Shown here: positions 17,201 through 25,658 of the stretch, piece after piece | How the letters are laid out: each line of letters begins with the position of its first letter | Position numbering within the stretch: the first letter of the stretch is position 1 | Source of the DNA: Crocosphaera chwakensis CCY0110 | GTDB taxonomy: Bacteria > Cyanobacteriota > Cyanobacteriia > Cyanobacteriales > Microcystaceae | Reading direction: 5' to 3' | Assembly: GCF_000169335.1 (NCBI RefSeq) | Contig: NZ_AAXW01000003.1 | Coordinates: 170,955-234,954, forward strand | Length of the DNA stretch: 64,000 bases | The notes under the pieces: generated by a model | Database searches by the model: none | What the model was told of the DNA's origin: nothing | Seen by the model: the letters and a program-made list of their open reading frames with translations, nothing else | Translations under genes and position numbers: made by a program

Positions 17201-18368
17201 GATCGCCCAAGCAGCGGACTTCGCCAACCAAGCCAAAAGCGAGTTTCTCGCCAACATGAGCCACGAAATCCGCACCCCCATGAATTCCATCTGTGGGTTT
17301 AGTGACCTCCTCTTGCGGAGTCAGTTAAATCCCAAACAACGCCATTGGATAGAAATCCTTCAAGCTAATAGCAATAGACTCCTCGCCCTGATTAACGATA
17401 TTCTGGACTTCTCGAAAATTGAAGCGAGAAAGCTACACCTTAATCCCCGTGAATTTAATCTAGAGACACTCTTGCAAGAAGTGAGATTTTCTTTTACCCC
17501 TCAAGCCGAACGAAAAGGATTGCAACTTACTCATGAGATTGAGCCAGATGTCCCTAGACACCTAATTGGGGATGACTTTCGACTCCAGCAGGTTCTCAGC
17601 AATCTCGTCAGCAACGCCATTAAGTTTACCGAAACTGGAGAAGTCAAAATTGCTGTTTCCCAGCAAGGCGAAACCGAAGTAAACGGGGGGATAATTGTCC
17701 CGTTGCGTTTCAGCGTCCAAGATACCGGAATTGGGATTTCCCCAGACGCACAAGAAAACCTCTTTCAACCCTTTACCCAGGTGGATAGTTCTGCCACCCG
17801 ACGCTATGGGGGGACAGGCTTAGGCTTAACTATTTGTCGGCGCATTGTGCAGTTGATGGGGGGAGAAATCCACGTCGACAGCGAGGTAGATGTCGGTTCA
17901 ACCTTTTGGTTTACTGTTCCTCTCCAACAACCGGATCACCCTGCTTCCCCCGCAACCAGTGAGCATCCAGAAACCTCAGTCTCCCCTTTAGAATTACAAT
18001 CTACTTGCAAAATCCTTGTTGTTGAAGATCAACCCGACAATCGGATTCTACTTCTGCTCATGCTTCAAGAGTTTGATTGTGAAACAGACTGGGTTGAGAA
18101 TGGTCAAGAAGCCCTAGAACGTATTCTGGCTGAAGATTATGACCTGGTATTCATGGACTGTCAAATGCCTGTGATGGACGGTTATGAGGCGACGCGACTT
18201 CTACGAGAACAAGAAACAGAAGACCGTGTTATTATTATTGGACTTACCGCCAATGCGATGACAAGGGATCGAGAAAAATGTCTGAACGCAGGGATGGACG
18301 ACTACCTCAGCAAACCCGTCCTCATCGAAGATATTGAACAAATTTTAAACAAATGGACAGCAAGATAG
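14262..18368 (+). pseudogene. CheB-CheR-PAS-histidine kinase-receiver hybrid gene, interrupted by one in-frame stop
   Basis: The frame from ATG 14262 (an upstream in-frame GTG at 14181 is less likely) encodes a CheB methylesterase domain: GIGASAGGIEAL with Ser19, MQHVSPNHPS with His46, and SGTGEDG with Asp136. A TAA at 14787-14789 falls inside the last conserved CheB block (AIGMGIAD, stop, ILSPENLA). The same frame then runs unbroken for 1191 codons to 18368, with CheR methyltransferase, coiled coil, PAS, kinase and receiver. One base change would restore a protein of about 1368 residues. Either the gene is a recent pseudogene or the halves are made separately by restart at TTG 14793. The gene is visibly richer in G+C than its neighbours. 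Confidence 0.8.
14793..18368 (+). CDS. CheR methyltransferase-PAS-hybrid histidine kinase (downstream part of split gene)
   Basis: A frame of 1191 codons following the stop. Domains in order: CheR-type N-terminal helices and SAM-binding domain with VWVAACATGEEAYSYAMLLY (about 20-275); a region ending in a coiled coil of repeated ANEE/TNEE units (about 465-540), typical of CheB/CheR fusions; two PAS-like domains (about 545-780); HisKA with MSHEIRTPMN (His about 823); HATPase with NLVSNAIKF, DTGIGIS and GGTGLGL; and a C-terminal receiver with phospho-Asp in FMDCQMPVMDGYEATR. Such proteins link methylation-type sensing to phosphorelay. It ends three bases before the convergent transporter stop. 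Whether it is translated from the TTG at 14793 is unknown. Confidence 0.65.
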   Translation: MSPENLARAVYDLIRFADSMPKDERETEAIDAMRLQRILDILAEHEDIDFSHYKVSTLSRRIKHRLTLSQYRNLNNYVRFLESSEEEQHNLRQDLLIGATCFFRDRPMWDYLEAHVISELVERTRAGEQLKVWVAACATGEEAYSYAMLLYEAVERSNKSIRVKIFATDLDTEALEIASRGVYPEAIVNDVDAERLERYFTNNGSHYKVKRILREMMIFAPHDLVKNAGFARMSLVSCRNVLIYMQPALQQQVLRLMQFAILPQGILVLGSSETLGDVADGFRPLQAKWKIFRKRGDVSVSIMPIGRQMMIAPVSQTIRPRLRRNQTDQLLEEVLKYAFVQRPMTCLLVSQENQLLRVFYNSADLLQLPVGEVDLGVTDLVHPTLKLPLSTALHRARRDCEPVLFTGLHIDREDEELNVSLRVGCNPNNPALADYLIVILEVEGISPKSGAALRFDVDSEAAQQITEMEYELQQTRENLQITIEELETANEEQQATNEEMLAANEELQGTNEELQSVNEELYTVNSEYQNKINELTQLNDDMNNLLRSTNIGVVFLDRQLNIRKFTPAATRAINLKPADIGRPLADLTSKLDCPDLLTLLQTVLETENAEQREVNIPSTDGTLLMQINPYWREDDTSDGIVLSFIDIDELEKVQHQLHQANAILENLYATSPVGLCLYDHELKFVRINQSLVESYGLEVEDALGKTSSEVLPELGRQIEPLLRQVLETNAPIISIELRGRTPADPAAEKVWSASYYPVDVLEDQCGVGGVMIDITERTHAEDSLRESEAQLIQQKEALEDAIAIAQAADFANQAKSEFLANMSHEIRTPMNSICGFSDLLLRSQLNPKQRHWIEILQANSNRLLALINDILDFSKIEARKLHLNPREFNLETLLQEVRFSFTPQAERKGLQLTHEIEPDVPRHLIGDDFRLQQVLSNLVSNAIKFTETGEVKIAVSQQGETEVNGGIIVPLRFSVQDTGIGISPDAQENLFQPFTQVDSSATRRYGGTGLGLTICRRIVQLMGGEIHVDSEVDVGSTFWFTVPLQQPDHPASPATSEHPETSVSPLELQSTCKILVVEDQPDNRILLLLMLQEFDCETDWVENGQEALERILAEDYDLVFMDCQMPVMDGYEATRLLREQETEDRVIIIGLTANAMTRDREKCLNAGMDDYLSKPVLIEDIEQILNKWTAR

Positions 18369-18370
18369 TC

Positions 18371-18449
18371 TCTAAAATGCTTCTGTTCCTTTGGCATATT
18401 GTTGCTTATAAAATTTAGCATAACGGCCTTGTTTTGCTAATAATTCATC
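18371..18449 (-). repeat. right copy of the duplicated transporter 3' end
   Basis: These 79 bases are the functional 3' end of the ABC transporter gene and match the degraded copy at 13617-13691. The two copies flank a block of about 4.7 kb containing the CheB/CheR gene. Confidence 0.8.
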
Positions 18450-20114
18450 ATGAGTTCCTGACTCAACTACTTGACCTTTTTCTAAAACTAAAATACAGTC
18501 AGCACTGCGTACGGTACTTAAACGATGAGCAATGACAAAAACGGTACGATTCTTCATTACTCTTTCTAATGCTTCTTGTACCAAGGTTTCTGACTCAGAA
18601 TCAAGGGCCGATGTTGCTTCATCTAATATCATAATACGAGGATTTAATAAGACGGCTCTAGCGATCGCAATTCTTTGTTTTTGGCCTCCTGATAGGTTAA
18701 CGCCCCTTTCTCCTACCCAAGTTTGATAACCTTGAGAAAATTGAGTAATAAATGAATGAGCATTAGCTATTTTTGCAGCATTTTCGATTGCTTGATAATC
18801 TAATTCTTCTTGTCCATAAGCAATATTTTGGGCAATCGTTCCTGAGAATAAAGTTGTTTCTTGGGGAACAATTCCTATTTGATGGCGTAAACTTTTTAAG
18901 CTAACGTTTTTAACATCAATACCATCGATTAAAATTTGTCCATCTTGGGGATCATAAAAACGAGGGAGTAAATTAACTAAGGTTGTTTTTCCTGCACCGG
19001 ATGATCCCACTAAGGCAATAATTTGTCCTGGTTGTGCGAGTAAACTAAGATTTCTCAAGACAAGTTTACCTGATTTGTAAGCGAAACTGACATCACAATA
19101 TTCTACTTTTCCTGTAACTTGTGGCAAGGTTAAACTATTTTCTTTTTCAATGACTGTTGGTTTTTCATCCATTAATTCAAAAATACGATCCACCGAGGCT
19201 TCTGCTTGTTTAAATTCATTATAATTGCTAGTCATTAAATCGATAGGATGTAATAATATAGCCACAGCTGCTAAGTAACTAACAAATTCTTCTGATTGTA
19301 AATTTCCTTGAGAAATTTGCCACCCTCCAATAAAAAAGAGAGACATAATACTAAGCGCTTCTAAAAATCCCACCACAGGATATTGAGTCGCTTTTAACTT
19401 TTCTGCTTTATATCTTGCTTGACGATTATACTTAGCTTCTTGAGCAAATCGTTGAACTTCATAATCCTGTGCAGCGAATCCTTGAACCACACGAATACCA
19501 CCAAAAATCTCAGTTAACAGAGAAGAAATGTTAGAAATTTGGTTTTGACTACGACGAGAAAGTATTAATAATCGTTCTCCGAACATACTGACTAAAGTAG
19601 CCATCAAAGGAGCGAGAATTAAACTAGCAATGGTTAACTGCCAGTTTAAATAAAACATATAAGCAGGAATAACAATTAATTGCAGCACATTCGAGACAAA
19701 TTGATGGGATAACTTATCAACAATTTCCCCAACTTTGTCAATATCTTCTGTTAAACGATAAGTTAAATCTCCTGTTTTTGCTGTTTCAAAATAATCTAAT
19801 CCTAATTGATGTAAATGGGCATAAACTTTTTTGCGAACATTTAACACCATCTCCAAAGAAGCATCAATCATGAATATATTTTGTCCGTATTGAAAAATGC
19901 CCCGAACTAAAAATGCTAAAGTTCCTAATCCTAACCAATACGCTACTTGTTGAAGATTACCTTGTCCAATATATAAAGAAACTTGTCCTGCCAAATAAGG
20001 TAATGCTAATGTAACTGAAACAAAGCCTAAAATACACAAAAATCCTTTAACTAATGACGGCCATTCTGTTAGCAAATAAGGTAATAATCGCCACCAATTT
20101 GATCGTTTTTTCAT
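18372..20114 (-). CDS. ABC exporter, fused membrane and ATPase domains (MsbA-type)
   Basis: A 580-residue half-transporter. The N-terminal membrane domain (about 15-315) has six hydrophobic helices, with the intracellular segment DYFETAKTGDLTYRLTEDID typical of lipid and drug exporters. The ATPase domain (about 340-575) has Walker A GSSGAGKTT, a Q-loop, the signature LSGGQKQRIAIAR, Walker B MILDEATSALD and the H-loop IAHRLST. It is expected to act as a homodimer in the membrane, exporting lipid or another hydrophobic substrate. The C terminus ends RYAKFYKQQYAKGTEAF. The stop lies only three bases from the convergent kinase gene, with no terminator in between. Confidence 0.88.
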   Translation of the reverse strand: MKKRSNWWRLLPYLLTEWPSLVKGFLCILGFVSVTLALPYLAGQVSLYIGQGNLQQVAYWLGLGTLAFLVRGIFQYGQNIFMIDASLEMVLNVRKKVYAHLHQLGLDYFETAKTGDLTYRLTEDIDKVGEIVDKLSHQFVSNVLQLIVIPAYMFYLNWQLTIASLILAPLMATLVSMFGERLLILSRRSQNQISNISSLLTEIFGGIRVVQGFAAQDYEVQRFAQEAKYNRQARYKAEKLKATQYPVVGFLEALSIMSLFFIGGWQISQGNLQSEEFVSYLAAVAILLHPIDLMTSNYNEFKQAEASVDRIFELMDEKPTVIEKENSLTLPQVTGKVEYCDVSFAYKSGKLVLRNLSLLAQPGQIIALVGSSGAGKTTLVNLLPRFYDPQDGQILIDGIDVKNVSLKSLRHQIGIVPQETTLFSGTIAQNIAYGQEELDYQAIENAAKIANAHSFITQFSQGYQTWVGERGVNLSGGQKQRIAIARAVLLNPRIMILDEATSALDSESETLVQEALERVMKNRTVFVIAHRLSTVRSADCILVLEKGQVVESGTHDELLAKQGRYAKFYKQQYAKGTEAF

Positions 20115-20369
20115 TAGGATTACGAATTCAACAAAAGCAAAAGGTCATTATAACACAAAAATTATTTTTTAGAGATAATTAAAAACTAAATAAGCTACTT
20201 TATCCTAATAATTAAATCACTGCTTGGAAGTCTCTAACCATTCGTTTTAACTTTGAACTCCCAACTCCGAACACATGTCATGTTATGGATAGAGTAGGTT
20301 TCTGTTAGAATTATTACCAGATCACTTATGTAGATAAACCATAATCCTTGTGATCGTCAGTTTTATTAA

Positions 20370-21134
20370 GTGGAGAGTTGGTACTCTGTGCTGCAACGTT
20401 TTAAACAAGATTTAAAAAATGATTTAATTGCGGGCCTTTTAGTGGTCATCCCCTTGGCAACTACTATTTGGCTAACGATTACTATTGCCAGTTGGGTCAT
20501 TAATCTTTTAACTCAAATTCCCAAACAACTCAACCCCTTTGATGGCCTTGACCCCATTTTAAGCTATTGTCTTAATCTGATTGTGGGTTTAGCAGTCCCT
20601 TTACTGTTTATTTTAATTATTGGCTTAATGGCCCGTAATATTGCGGGTAGATGGCTATTAGACGTAGGAGAACGCATTTTACAATCTATTCCTTTAGCAG
20701 GGGCTGTTTATAAGACACTACAACAAATATTAGAAACCCTCTTTAAAGACTCTAAAAGTAAGTTTCGGCGTGTGGTTATGGTGGAATATCCCCGTACGGG
20801 TGTCTGGAGTTTAGGGTTTGTCACAGGGACTTTAAGTCCTTCTCTACAAACTCATCTTGATAAACCTATGTTAAGTGTATTTATTCCCACTACTCCTAAC
20901 CCGACATCGGGATGGTACGCTATCATTGCTGCTGATGATGTCATTAATCTGCCCATTTCTATTGAAGATGCCTTCAAAGTGTTAATTTCTGGCGGTATTG
21001 TTAGTCCCAATCTTCCTAACCCCGTTCCTCAGTTGTCTCAACCCAAGAATAACACTCAACTGAATCTTGATTCGACTGTGAAACATCCCGAAAAGCATCC
21101 GATAGTCGTTGAAGAAGATACCGCTAACTCATAG
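20370..21134 (+). CDS. DUF502 family membrane protein
   Basis: A 254-residue protein with a GTG start at 20370. After a short amphipathic start (LQRFKQDLKNDLIAGLLVVI) it has two transmembrane helices (about 20-45 and 65-90). The conserved region MARNIAGRWLLDVGERILQS, IPLAGAVYKTLQQ and RRVVMVEYPRTGVWSLGFVT follows, then VFIPTTPNPTSGWY. These blocks define DUF502, a family common in cyanobacteria and chloroplast-bearing plants; plant members include the COV (continuous vascular ring) proteins. The biochemical role is unknown. It lies upstream of nusB on the same strand, about 105 bases apart. Confidence 0.85.
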   Translation: MESWYSVLQRFKQDLKNDLIAGLLVVIPLATTIWLTITIASWVINLLTQIPKQLNPFDGLDPILSYCLNLIVGLAVPLLFILIIGLMARNIAGRWLLDVGERILQSIPLAGAVYKTLQQILETLFKDSKSKFRRVVMVEYPRTGVWSLGFVTGTLSPSLQTHLDKPMLSVFIPTTPNPTSGWYAIIAADDVINLPISIEDAFKVLISGGIVSPNLPNPVPQLSQPKNNTQLNLDSTVKHPEKHPIVVEEDTANS

Positions 21135-21239
21135 GGTGAAAACAAAATTATACTTTGAGAGAATTATCAGGTTGAGGGTGTAGGGTATAAACAATCAACC
21201 ATCGTTTCAAATCTAGTTATTTTAGAGATTTAACCGCTT

Positions 21240-21869
21240 ATGCCGTCTCGTCAGCAACCCCGTCGTATCGCTCGTGAATTAGCTTTATTAAGTCTTAGTC
21301 AAATTAAAGGAAAAGCCGAAAAACTGGATAAAGTTGAACTTAACGATCTCACTTTAGCAGCTATCAGGGCTTTAACCAGTGAGGTCCAAGATACTCTAGA
21401 AACCGCTTCATCCGAAGTGAAAAGGGGACATAATCAACTGTTTCAGTACGAAATTAAGGCAACGACTTTAGAAAGTGCTAAAACCATGATTAAAGATGCT
21501 CTCACCTTAACACAAGAAGCCATTAATCGTTTAGCTAACGCAGTAGAATTCCCTGAGATTATTCAATTAGCTAGTCAATACGAAGTCAGAGAGTACACGC
21601 TTGAATTAATTGGAACGATTAACCGACGCAGACAAGAGATTGACCAACAATTAGAAGCCGTACTAAAAGACTGGCAGTTAAGGCGTTTGGCCAAAATTGA
21701 TCAAGATATTTTACGTTTGGCTGTAGCAGAAATTTTATTTCTTGATGTGCCTGAAAAAGTGGCGATTAATGAAGCTGTAGAACTAGCAAAACGCTATTCT
21801 GACGATGATGGTTATCGTTTTATCAATGGGGTTTTAAGACGATTTACAGACCATATTAAGAAGAATTAA
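21240..21869 (+). CDS. nusB: transcription antitermination protein NusB
   Basis: A 209-residue protein. It begins MPSRQQPRRIARELALLSLS, with the arginine-rich N terminus that binds boxA RNA. The C-terminal NusB fold shows WQLRRLAKIDQDILRLAVAE and VPEKVAINEAVELAKRYSDD, ending RFINGVLRRFTDHIKKN. It has the extra helical segment of about 60 residues that cyanobacterial NusB carries between the two halves. NusB pairs with NusE (S10) to assemble the rRNA antitermination complex. ATG 21240 is the start. Confidence 0.9.
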   Translation: MPSRQQPRRIARELALLSLSQIKGKAEKLDKVELNDLTLAAIRALTSEVQDTLETASSEVKRGHNQLFQYEIKATTLESAKTMIKDALTLTQEAINRLANAVEFPEIIQLASQYEVREYTLELIGTINRRRQEIDQQLEAVLKDWQLRRLAKIDQDILRLAVAEILFLDVPEKVAINEAVELAKRYSDDDGYRFINGVLRRFTDHIKKN

Positions 21870-22010
21870 TCGTGTTTCTTCAAACTCAATTGGTTTCTCT
21901 TGAAGGTCTATCCTGTTGAGAAGTTTCCTTTAAAATAGAATATATCTTAATATTTTAAAGCCCACAGCCTAGCAGGGATCGTCTACAATAATAAACTTGC
22001 CAGACCATTT

Positions 22011-22505
22011 TTGCGGGGGGCAGATGTGATTCTAAATTTCTCGTTAAAATTAATGTTTGCCAAAGGGAAACTTTGCTGTAGCTTTTCCCTTTATAAGCGA
22101 TATCGTGCCATGAGTACAGCCCCGGTGGACGTGCTATGGTGTAAGTTAATTAATGTGGCTGATGTTTCTTGGCATCCTCTGTTCTCCAAAACGAATGTTC
22201 CCCTAGGACTCATTGCTAAACCAGGTTTAATTTATAAAGCGGTTACCCGTTTAACTCCCATTCCTGTTCGTTTATTCGTGGAAAACGTCCGTCCTGGGGA
22301 GTTATTGAGTTTAAGAGTCTTAACCCTTCCAGGGATGGAACAAAAAATTACCTATCAAGTAGAATCAACCCTTTGCGGTACTTATATTTCCTATTCTGTG
22401 ACTCTCAAAGGATGGTTATCTCCTTTAATTTGGTGGTTAATTAAGCCCTATTCTGCCCGTGTTGCCACAGAGTTAGCTCAAGCAGCCGAACAATTATTGG
22501 CTTAG
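22011..22505 (+). CDS. SRPBCC (START-like) family protein
   Basis: A protein of up to 164 residues. The start is uncertain: TTG 22011 gives the longest form, ATG 22053 a 150-residue form, and ATG 22110 would remove the first strand. The pattern STAPVDVLWCKLINVADVSW followed by HPLFSKTNVP resembles the opening of polyketide-cyclase/START-like proteins. Alternating strands follow (VRPGELLSLRVLTLP, ITYQVESTLCGTYISYSVTL), with a long C-terminal helix ending VATELAQAAEQLLA. The fold binds hydrophobic ligands; the ligand is unknown. Its stop overlaps the convergent gene by four bases. Confidence 0.65.
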   Translation: MRGADVILNFSLKLMFAKGKLCCSFSLYKRYRAMSTAPVDVLWCKLINVADVSWHPLFSKTNVPLGLIAKPGLIYKAVTRLTPIPVRLFVENVRPGELLSLRVLTLPGMEQKITYQVESTLCGTYISYSVTLKGWLSPLIWWLIKPYSARVATELAQAAEQLLA

Positions 22506-22939
22506 TTATTCTCTTCCTTATCTTGTAGTCTTTGTTTAAGGCGATTTAGATGGGTGCTACTGTTGGCAGGAATTCTAGGAGAAGGTAATTCATTATTTGG
22601 CCAATCTGATAAGTCAAAACAAGTACACGCAGGAGAGGCTACCCCCCCAACTGTCATGGGTATAGGTAAGTCACAGCGAGGACAACTCATAATTTCCCAA
22701 GCTGGACTTAATAACTGCTGTATGGTTTGGTCTGTGCCTTCTAAATAGCAATCAGCATCAGTATGCAGAATTTTTTGCCAACATTGTTCAAATTCCGTTG
22801 AATAATTATGTCCACTAAAAATGACTTGAGGACGAATTTTCTCTTGTCGTTTAGGAAAAATGACGTATTTACCTAACTGAAACCAATGGGCAAGATATTG
22901 TTTAACTTGTTCAGTTGAAGCCGTACTCATATATTTCAC
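22502..22939 (-). CDS. conserved hypothetical protein with Cys motifs
   Basis: A 145-residue soluble protein. A Cys-x-x-Cys in MSCPRCDLPIP, followed by SPACTCFDLSDWPNNE, could form a small zinc-binding site. The N-terminal part is helical with aromatic residues (QVKQYLAHWFQLGKYVIFPK). The tail reads PSPRIPANSSTHLNRLKQRL. I recognise it only as a cyanobacterial-type hypothetical. An alternative start MSTASTEQ lies three codons in. It is tail to tail with the SRPBCC gene and shares four bases with it. Confidence 0.6.
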   Translation of the reverse strand: MKYMSTASTEQVKQYLAHWFQLGKYVIFPKRQEKIRPQVIFSGHNYSTEFEQCWQKILHTDADCYLEGTDQTIQQLLSPAWEIMSCPRCDLPIPMTVGGVASPACTCFDLSDWPNNELPSPRIPANSSTHLNRLKQRLQDKEENN

Positions 22940-23006
22940 CGATATCGTCTAACTAATCTCATGGTAACGTTTTCTTTGTTTATTTCTATGGAATGAAAAC
23001 GATAGA

Positions 23007-23993
23007 TTATCGAATCAAACTTTTGGTAGTTGCGTTTTCTTCCAGTTCGGTAATTGTGTTAGACTTAACGGCCCGAAACATTCCAAAACGACACAACCCT
23101 GTCCCGAAACCAATCCGCATTAGTAACAGTGTGGGAACTTCTCTGAGGGATTTAATAATACCAGAAACACCATATTTAACCATTCCTTGCGGCCGAATCA
23201 CCCCTTGCCAAATGGAGTCTAACCAGGAAGGGAGGGTTTCTTGTGTCCAATCTGCTGTTATTACTTCCCCTTCAACTAATCCAGTGGCTTCAATTTGTTC
23301 AGAAAACCCTTCTATACTAGAAAAGGCAGGATGAGACCATTGATCTAACAGTTGACGCATTAAGGGTTTTTCCCAGAAATTGAGGGGTTTTTGGCGATCG
23401 TCCCGTTGATTCCAGTCAGCAACCACTAAGATTCCCCCAGGTTTCAAGACTCGCATCATTTCTTCGGCATATTTAGCTTTATCTTCCATGTGGGGACCGG
23501 CTTCAATGGACCACACCACATCAAAGCTATTATCAGGGAAAGAGAGGGCCAGCGCATCATCTACCTTAAAATCAGCCGTAACCCCTTCTGGCGTTAATTC
23601 TTGGGCGCGTTTAACCTGTTGGGGACTGATGGTAACGCCGGTAACAGCAAAGCCGTAATCTTTGGCTAAAATGCGACTGCTTCCCCCAATACCGCAACCT
23701 ACATCTAAAACGGTGGTTCCTTGAGGTAATTTATCTAAACCACCCCATTTGACCATTCCGTGAACAAAATCTTCTTTTGCTTGTAAGAAATCCTTATTAT
23801 GAGGTGGGGAACCATAATGACCTAAGTGTATATGTTCGCCCCAATAAAATTCTAAAATACCATCTTCTGTCCATTCGTCGTAGGAATTGGCAACGGTTTC
23901 TGAAGATTCGTAGTTGCGAGGGGTGATTAAATAGATAATGACACTTAATATTAATAGGGTGACAATGGCAATTATAAAAACAGAAAGATTCAT
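23007..23993 (-). CDS. MPBQ/MSBQ methyltransferase (Sll0418-like)
   Basis: A 328-residue SAM-dependent methyltransferase with an N-terminal membrane anchor (about 5-25). SAM-binding motif I is TTVLDVGCGIGGSSRILAKD, followed by VTGVTISPQQVKRAQELTP and VVWSIEAGPHM. Downstream, GGILVVADWNQRDDRQKPLN and the C-terminal LPSWLDSIWQGVIRPQGMVK closely resemble Synechocystis Sll0418, which methylates 2-methyl-6-phytyl- and solanyl-benzoquinol on the way to plastoquinone and tocopherol. The close resemblance through the C-terminal half argues against the related gamma-tocopherol methyltransferase. The enzyme should act at the membrane. It stands alone on the minus strand. Confidence 0.85.
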   Translation of the reverse strand: MNLSVFIIAIVTLLILSVIIYLITPRNYESSETVANSYDEWTEDGILEFYWGEHIHLGHYGSPPHNKDFLQAKEDFVHGMVKWGGLDKLPQGTTVLDVGCGIGGSSRILAKDYGFAVTGVTISPQQVKRAQELTPEGVTADFKVDDALALSFPDNSFDVVWSIEAGPHMEDKAKYAEEMMRVLKPGGILVVADWNQRDDRQKPLNFWEKPLMRQLLDQWSHPAFSSIEGFSEQIEATGLVEGEVITADWTQETLPSWLDSIWQGVIRPQGMVKYGVSGIIKSLREVPTLLLMRIGFGTGLCRFGMFRAVKSNTITELEENATTKSLIR

Positions 23994-25292
23994 GTAAATA
24001 AAGTGATAATTAAATATTTAGAGACATTTTAGAAGTTAACACAATTACCAACTTTTTGACAACTGACAAGTTTTTATTTCGTATAAAAAACTGAGATAAA
24101 CTATTCATAATATAAACAAGCTACTCTTTTTTTACTTAATAAAGATTAGGATATTTTAAACTAGATTATTATTAGTTTACTTGAGCAAATCTTGCTTATC
24201 CTCAACAGTGATTTAGCCCTAGTAAAAGGATTTAATAACACCATTTATGTTTTCATTAGAATAATAATAATGATAATTAATCTCATTATTGGAGAAATGA
24301 TTTGCTTTGTAAACTTTTATAATTTTATTTTGCTAAAGGCAACGAATAATTAGGATTAAATAAATCAAAATAGTGCCAAAGTATTTCTTTTCTAGGATCG
24401 TATCTAAGATAACTACCTGTTTTATGTTCGTTCTTGCTTGAACTAAGTATTTTAGGTGCATTCAGGCTGATAGCATACCATTTACCTTGAACTCTAAAAA
24501 GTTTAAGTTTTCCTCCAGAAATTTCATATCATGCTGTTGCTGAAGTAGATATTGTTGGTGAATTTACCCAAATAGCTGTCCCTGGATAAGCTACTCCACA
24601 TGGATTCACATAGATTTCTTCACACTCTGAATAGTCATGTTTCAGTAAAAAAGAGATTTCATTAAATGTTTCATAACTGAGAACATAGTTCTTTTCATCT
24701 GGTATTTGAAGTAATATTGCACCTTCTCCGTATAAATTCAAATTCCCCCAAACTCTAGCTCGAAGTGTTTTGCTGTGTCCTAATCCACCAAAAGTTTCTG
24801 GATAAATATCTACCATTGCTCCTGGAGTACCATAAGCATTTCTAACGTTAGCAATTCGACTACCTTCCAAATAGTAATGCATTAGAGCAAGAATATTATC
24901 ATTTTTCGTTGGATAAGAATTAGCAAGTGTAGGAGATGTATATTTAGAGTAGTAGCCATATTTTGTGACAAGTGAAACTTCTCTGTAGATTATTTCTATA
25001 AAATCGGATGGTAAATTAATTGCTTTTTTATCAATAGAATTTTGTCTATGAACTGGTATTGATACTGTCTTTTGCTCTTGCCAATTTTTATTTAGTGAAT
25101 TTAAAAAATCTTTTGGAAAAGACCAATAAAAAATATTATTTTGACGATCAACAACGACTAAAAATGTTGGATTTGGATTAATGAGCCAATAGTTTAAAGT
25201 TTCTACTTTAATTGGTAAAGACATTATATAGCATTTCCCTGACTCATGAGGTACATTATAGATTGTAATATCTATTACTGATGTACTAAAAA

Positions 25293-25658
25293 ATGAAGCC
25301 TTATTCTATAGACTTTAGAGAAAAAATCATAGAAGTGTGGAAAAAAGAAAACCTCTCTATCAGGAATCTAGCTAAGCGTTTTGGAGTAGCGAAAAGCTTT
25401 ATTCAAAAATTGCTTAAACAATATCAACAAACTGGAGATATTAGACCTTTACCGCAAGGAGGAAGCCCATCTCCTAAGCTTAATAGTGAGCAATTGGTTA
25501 TTTTAGTGGAAATCATGGAAAAAAATAATGATGCAACTCTCGAAGAATTATGTGAGTTACTCTATAAAGAAACAGGAGTGCAAGTCAAAAAAACCACAAT
25601 GGGAAGAATCAGCCAAAGATTGAATTATAGTGTCAAAAAAAACTTTATATGCACCTGA
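25293..25658 (+). CDS. IS630 transposase, N-terminal frame (orfA)
   Basis: A 121-residue helix-turn-helix part of the transposase. MKPYSIDFREKIIEVWKKEN and IRNLAKRFGVAKSFIQKLLK form the first DNA-binding helices, and GGSPSPKLNSEQL the linker typical of IS630 proteins. A second winged region (EELCELLYKETGVQVKKTTM) ends at RLNYSVKK. It then runs into a stop after an A8 tract (25635-25642). The catalytic part continues in the +1 frame, starting within this overlap, so full transposase needs frameshifting or RNA polymerase slippage on the A tract, or the element is inactive. Confidence 0.75.
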   Translation: MKPYSIDFREKIIEVWKKENLSIRNLAKRFGVAKSFIQKLLKQYQQTGDIRPLPQGGSPSPKLNSEQLVILVEIMEKNNDATLEELCELLYKETGVQVKKTTMGRISQRLNYSVKKNFICT

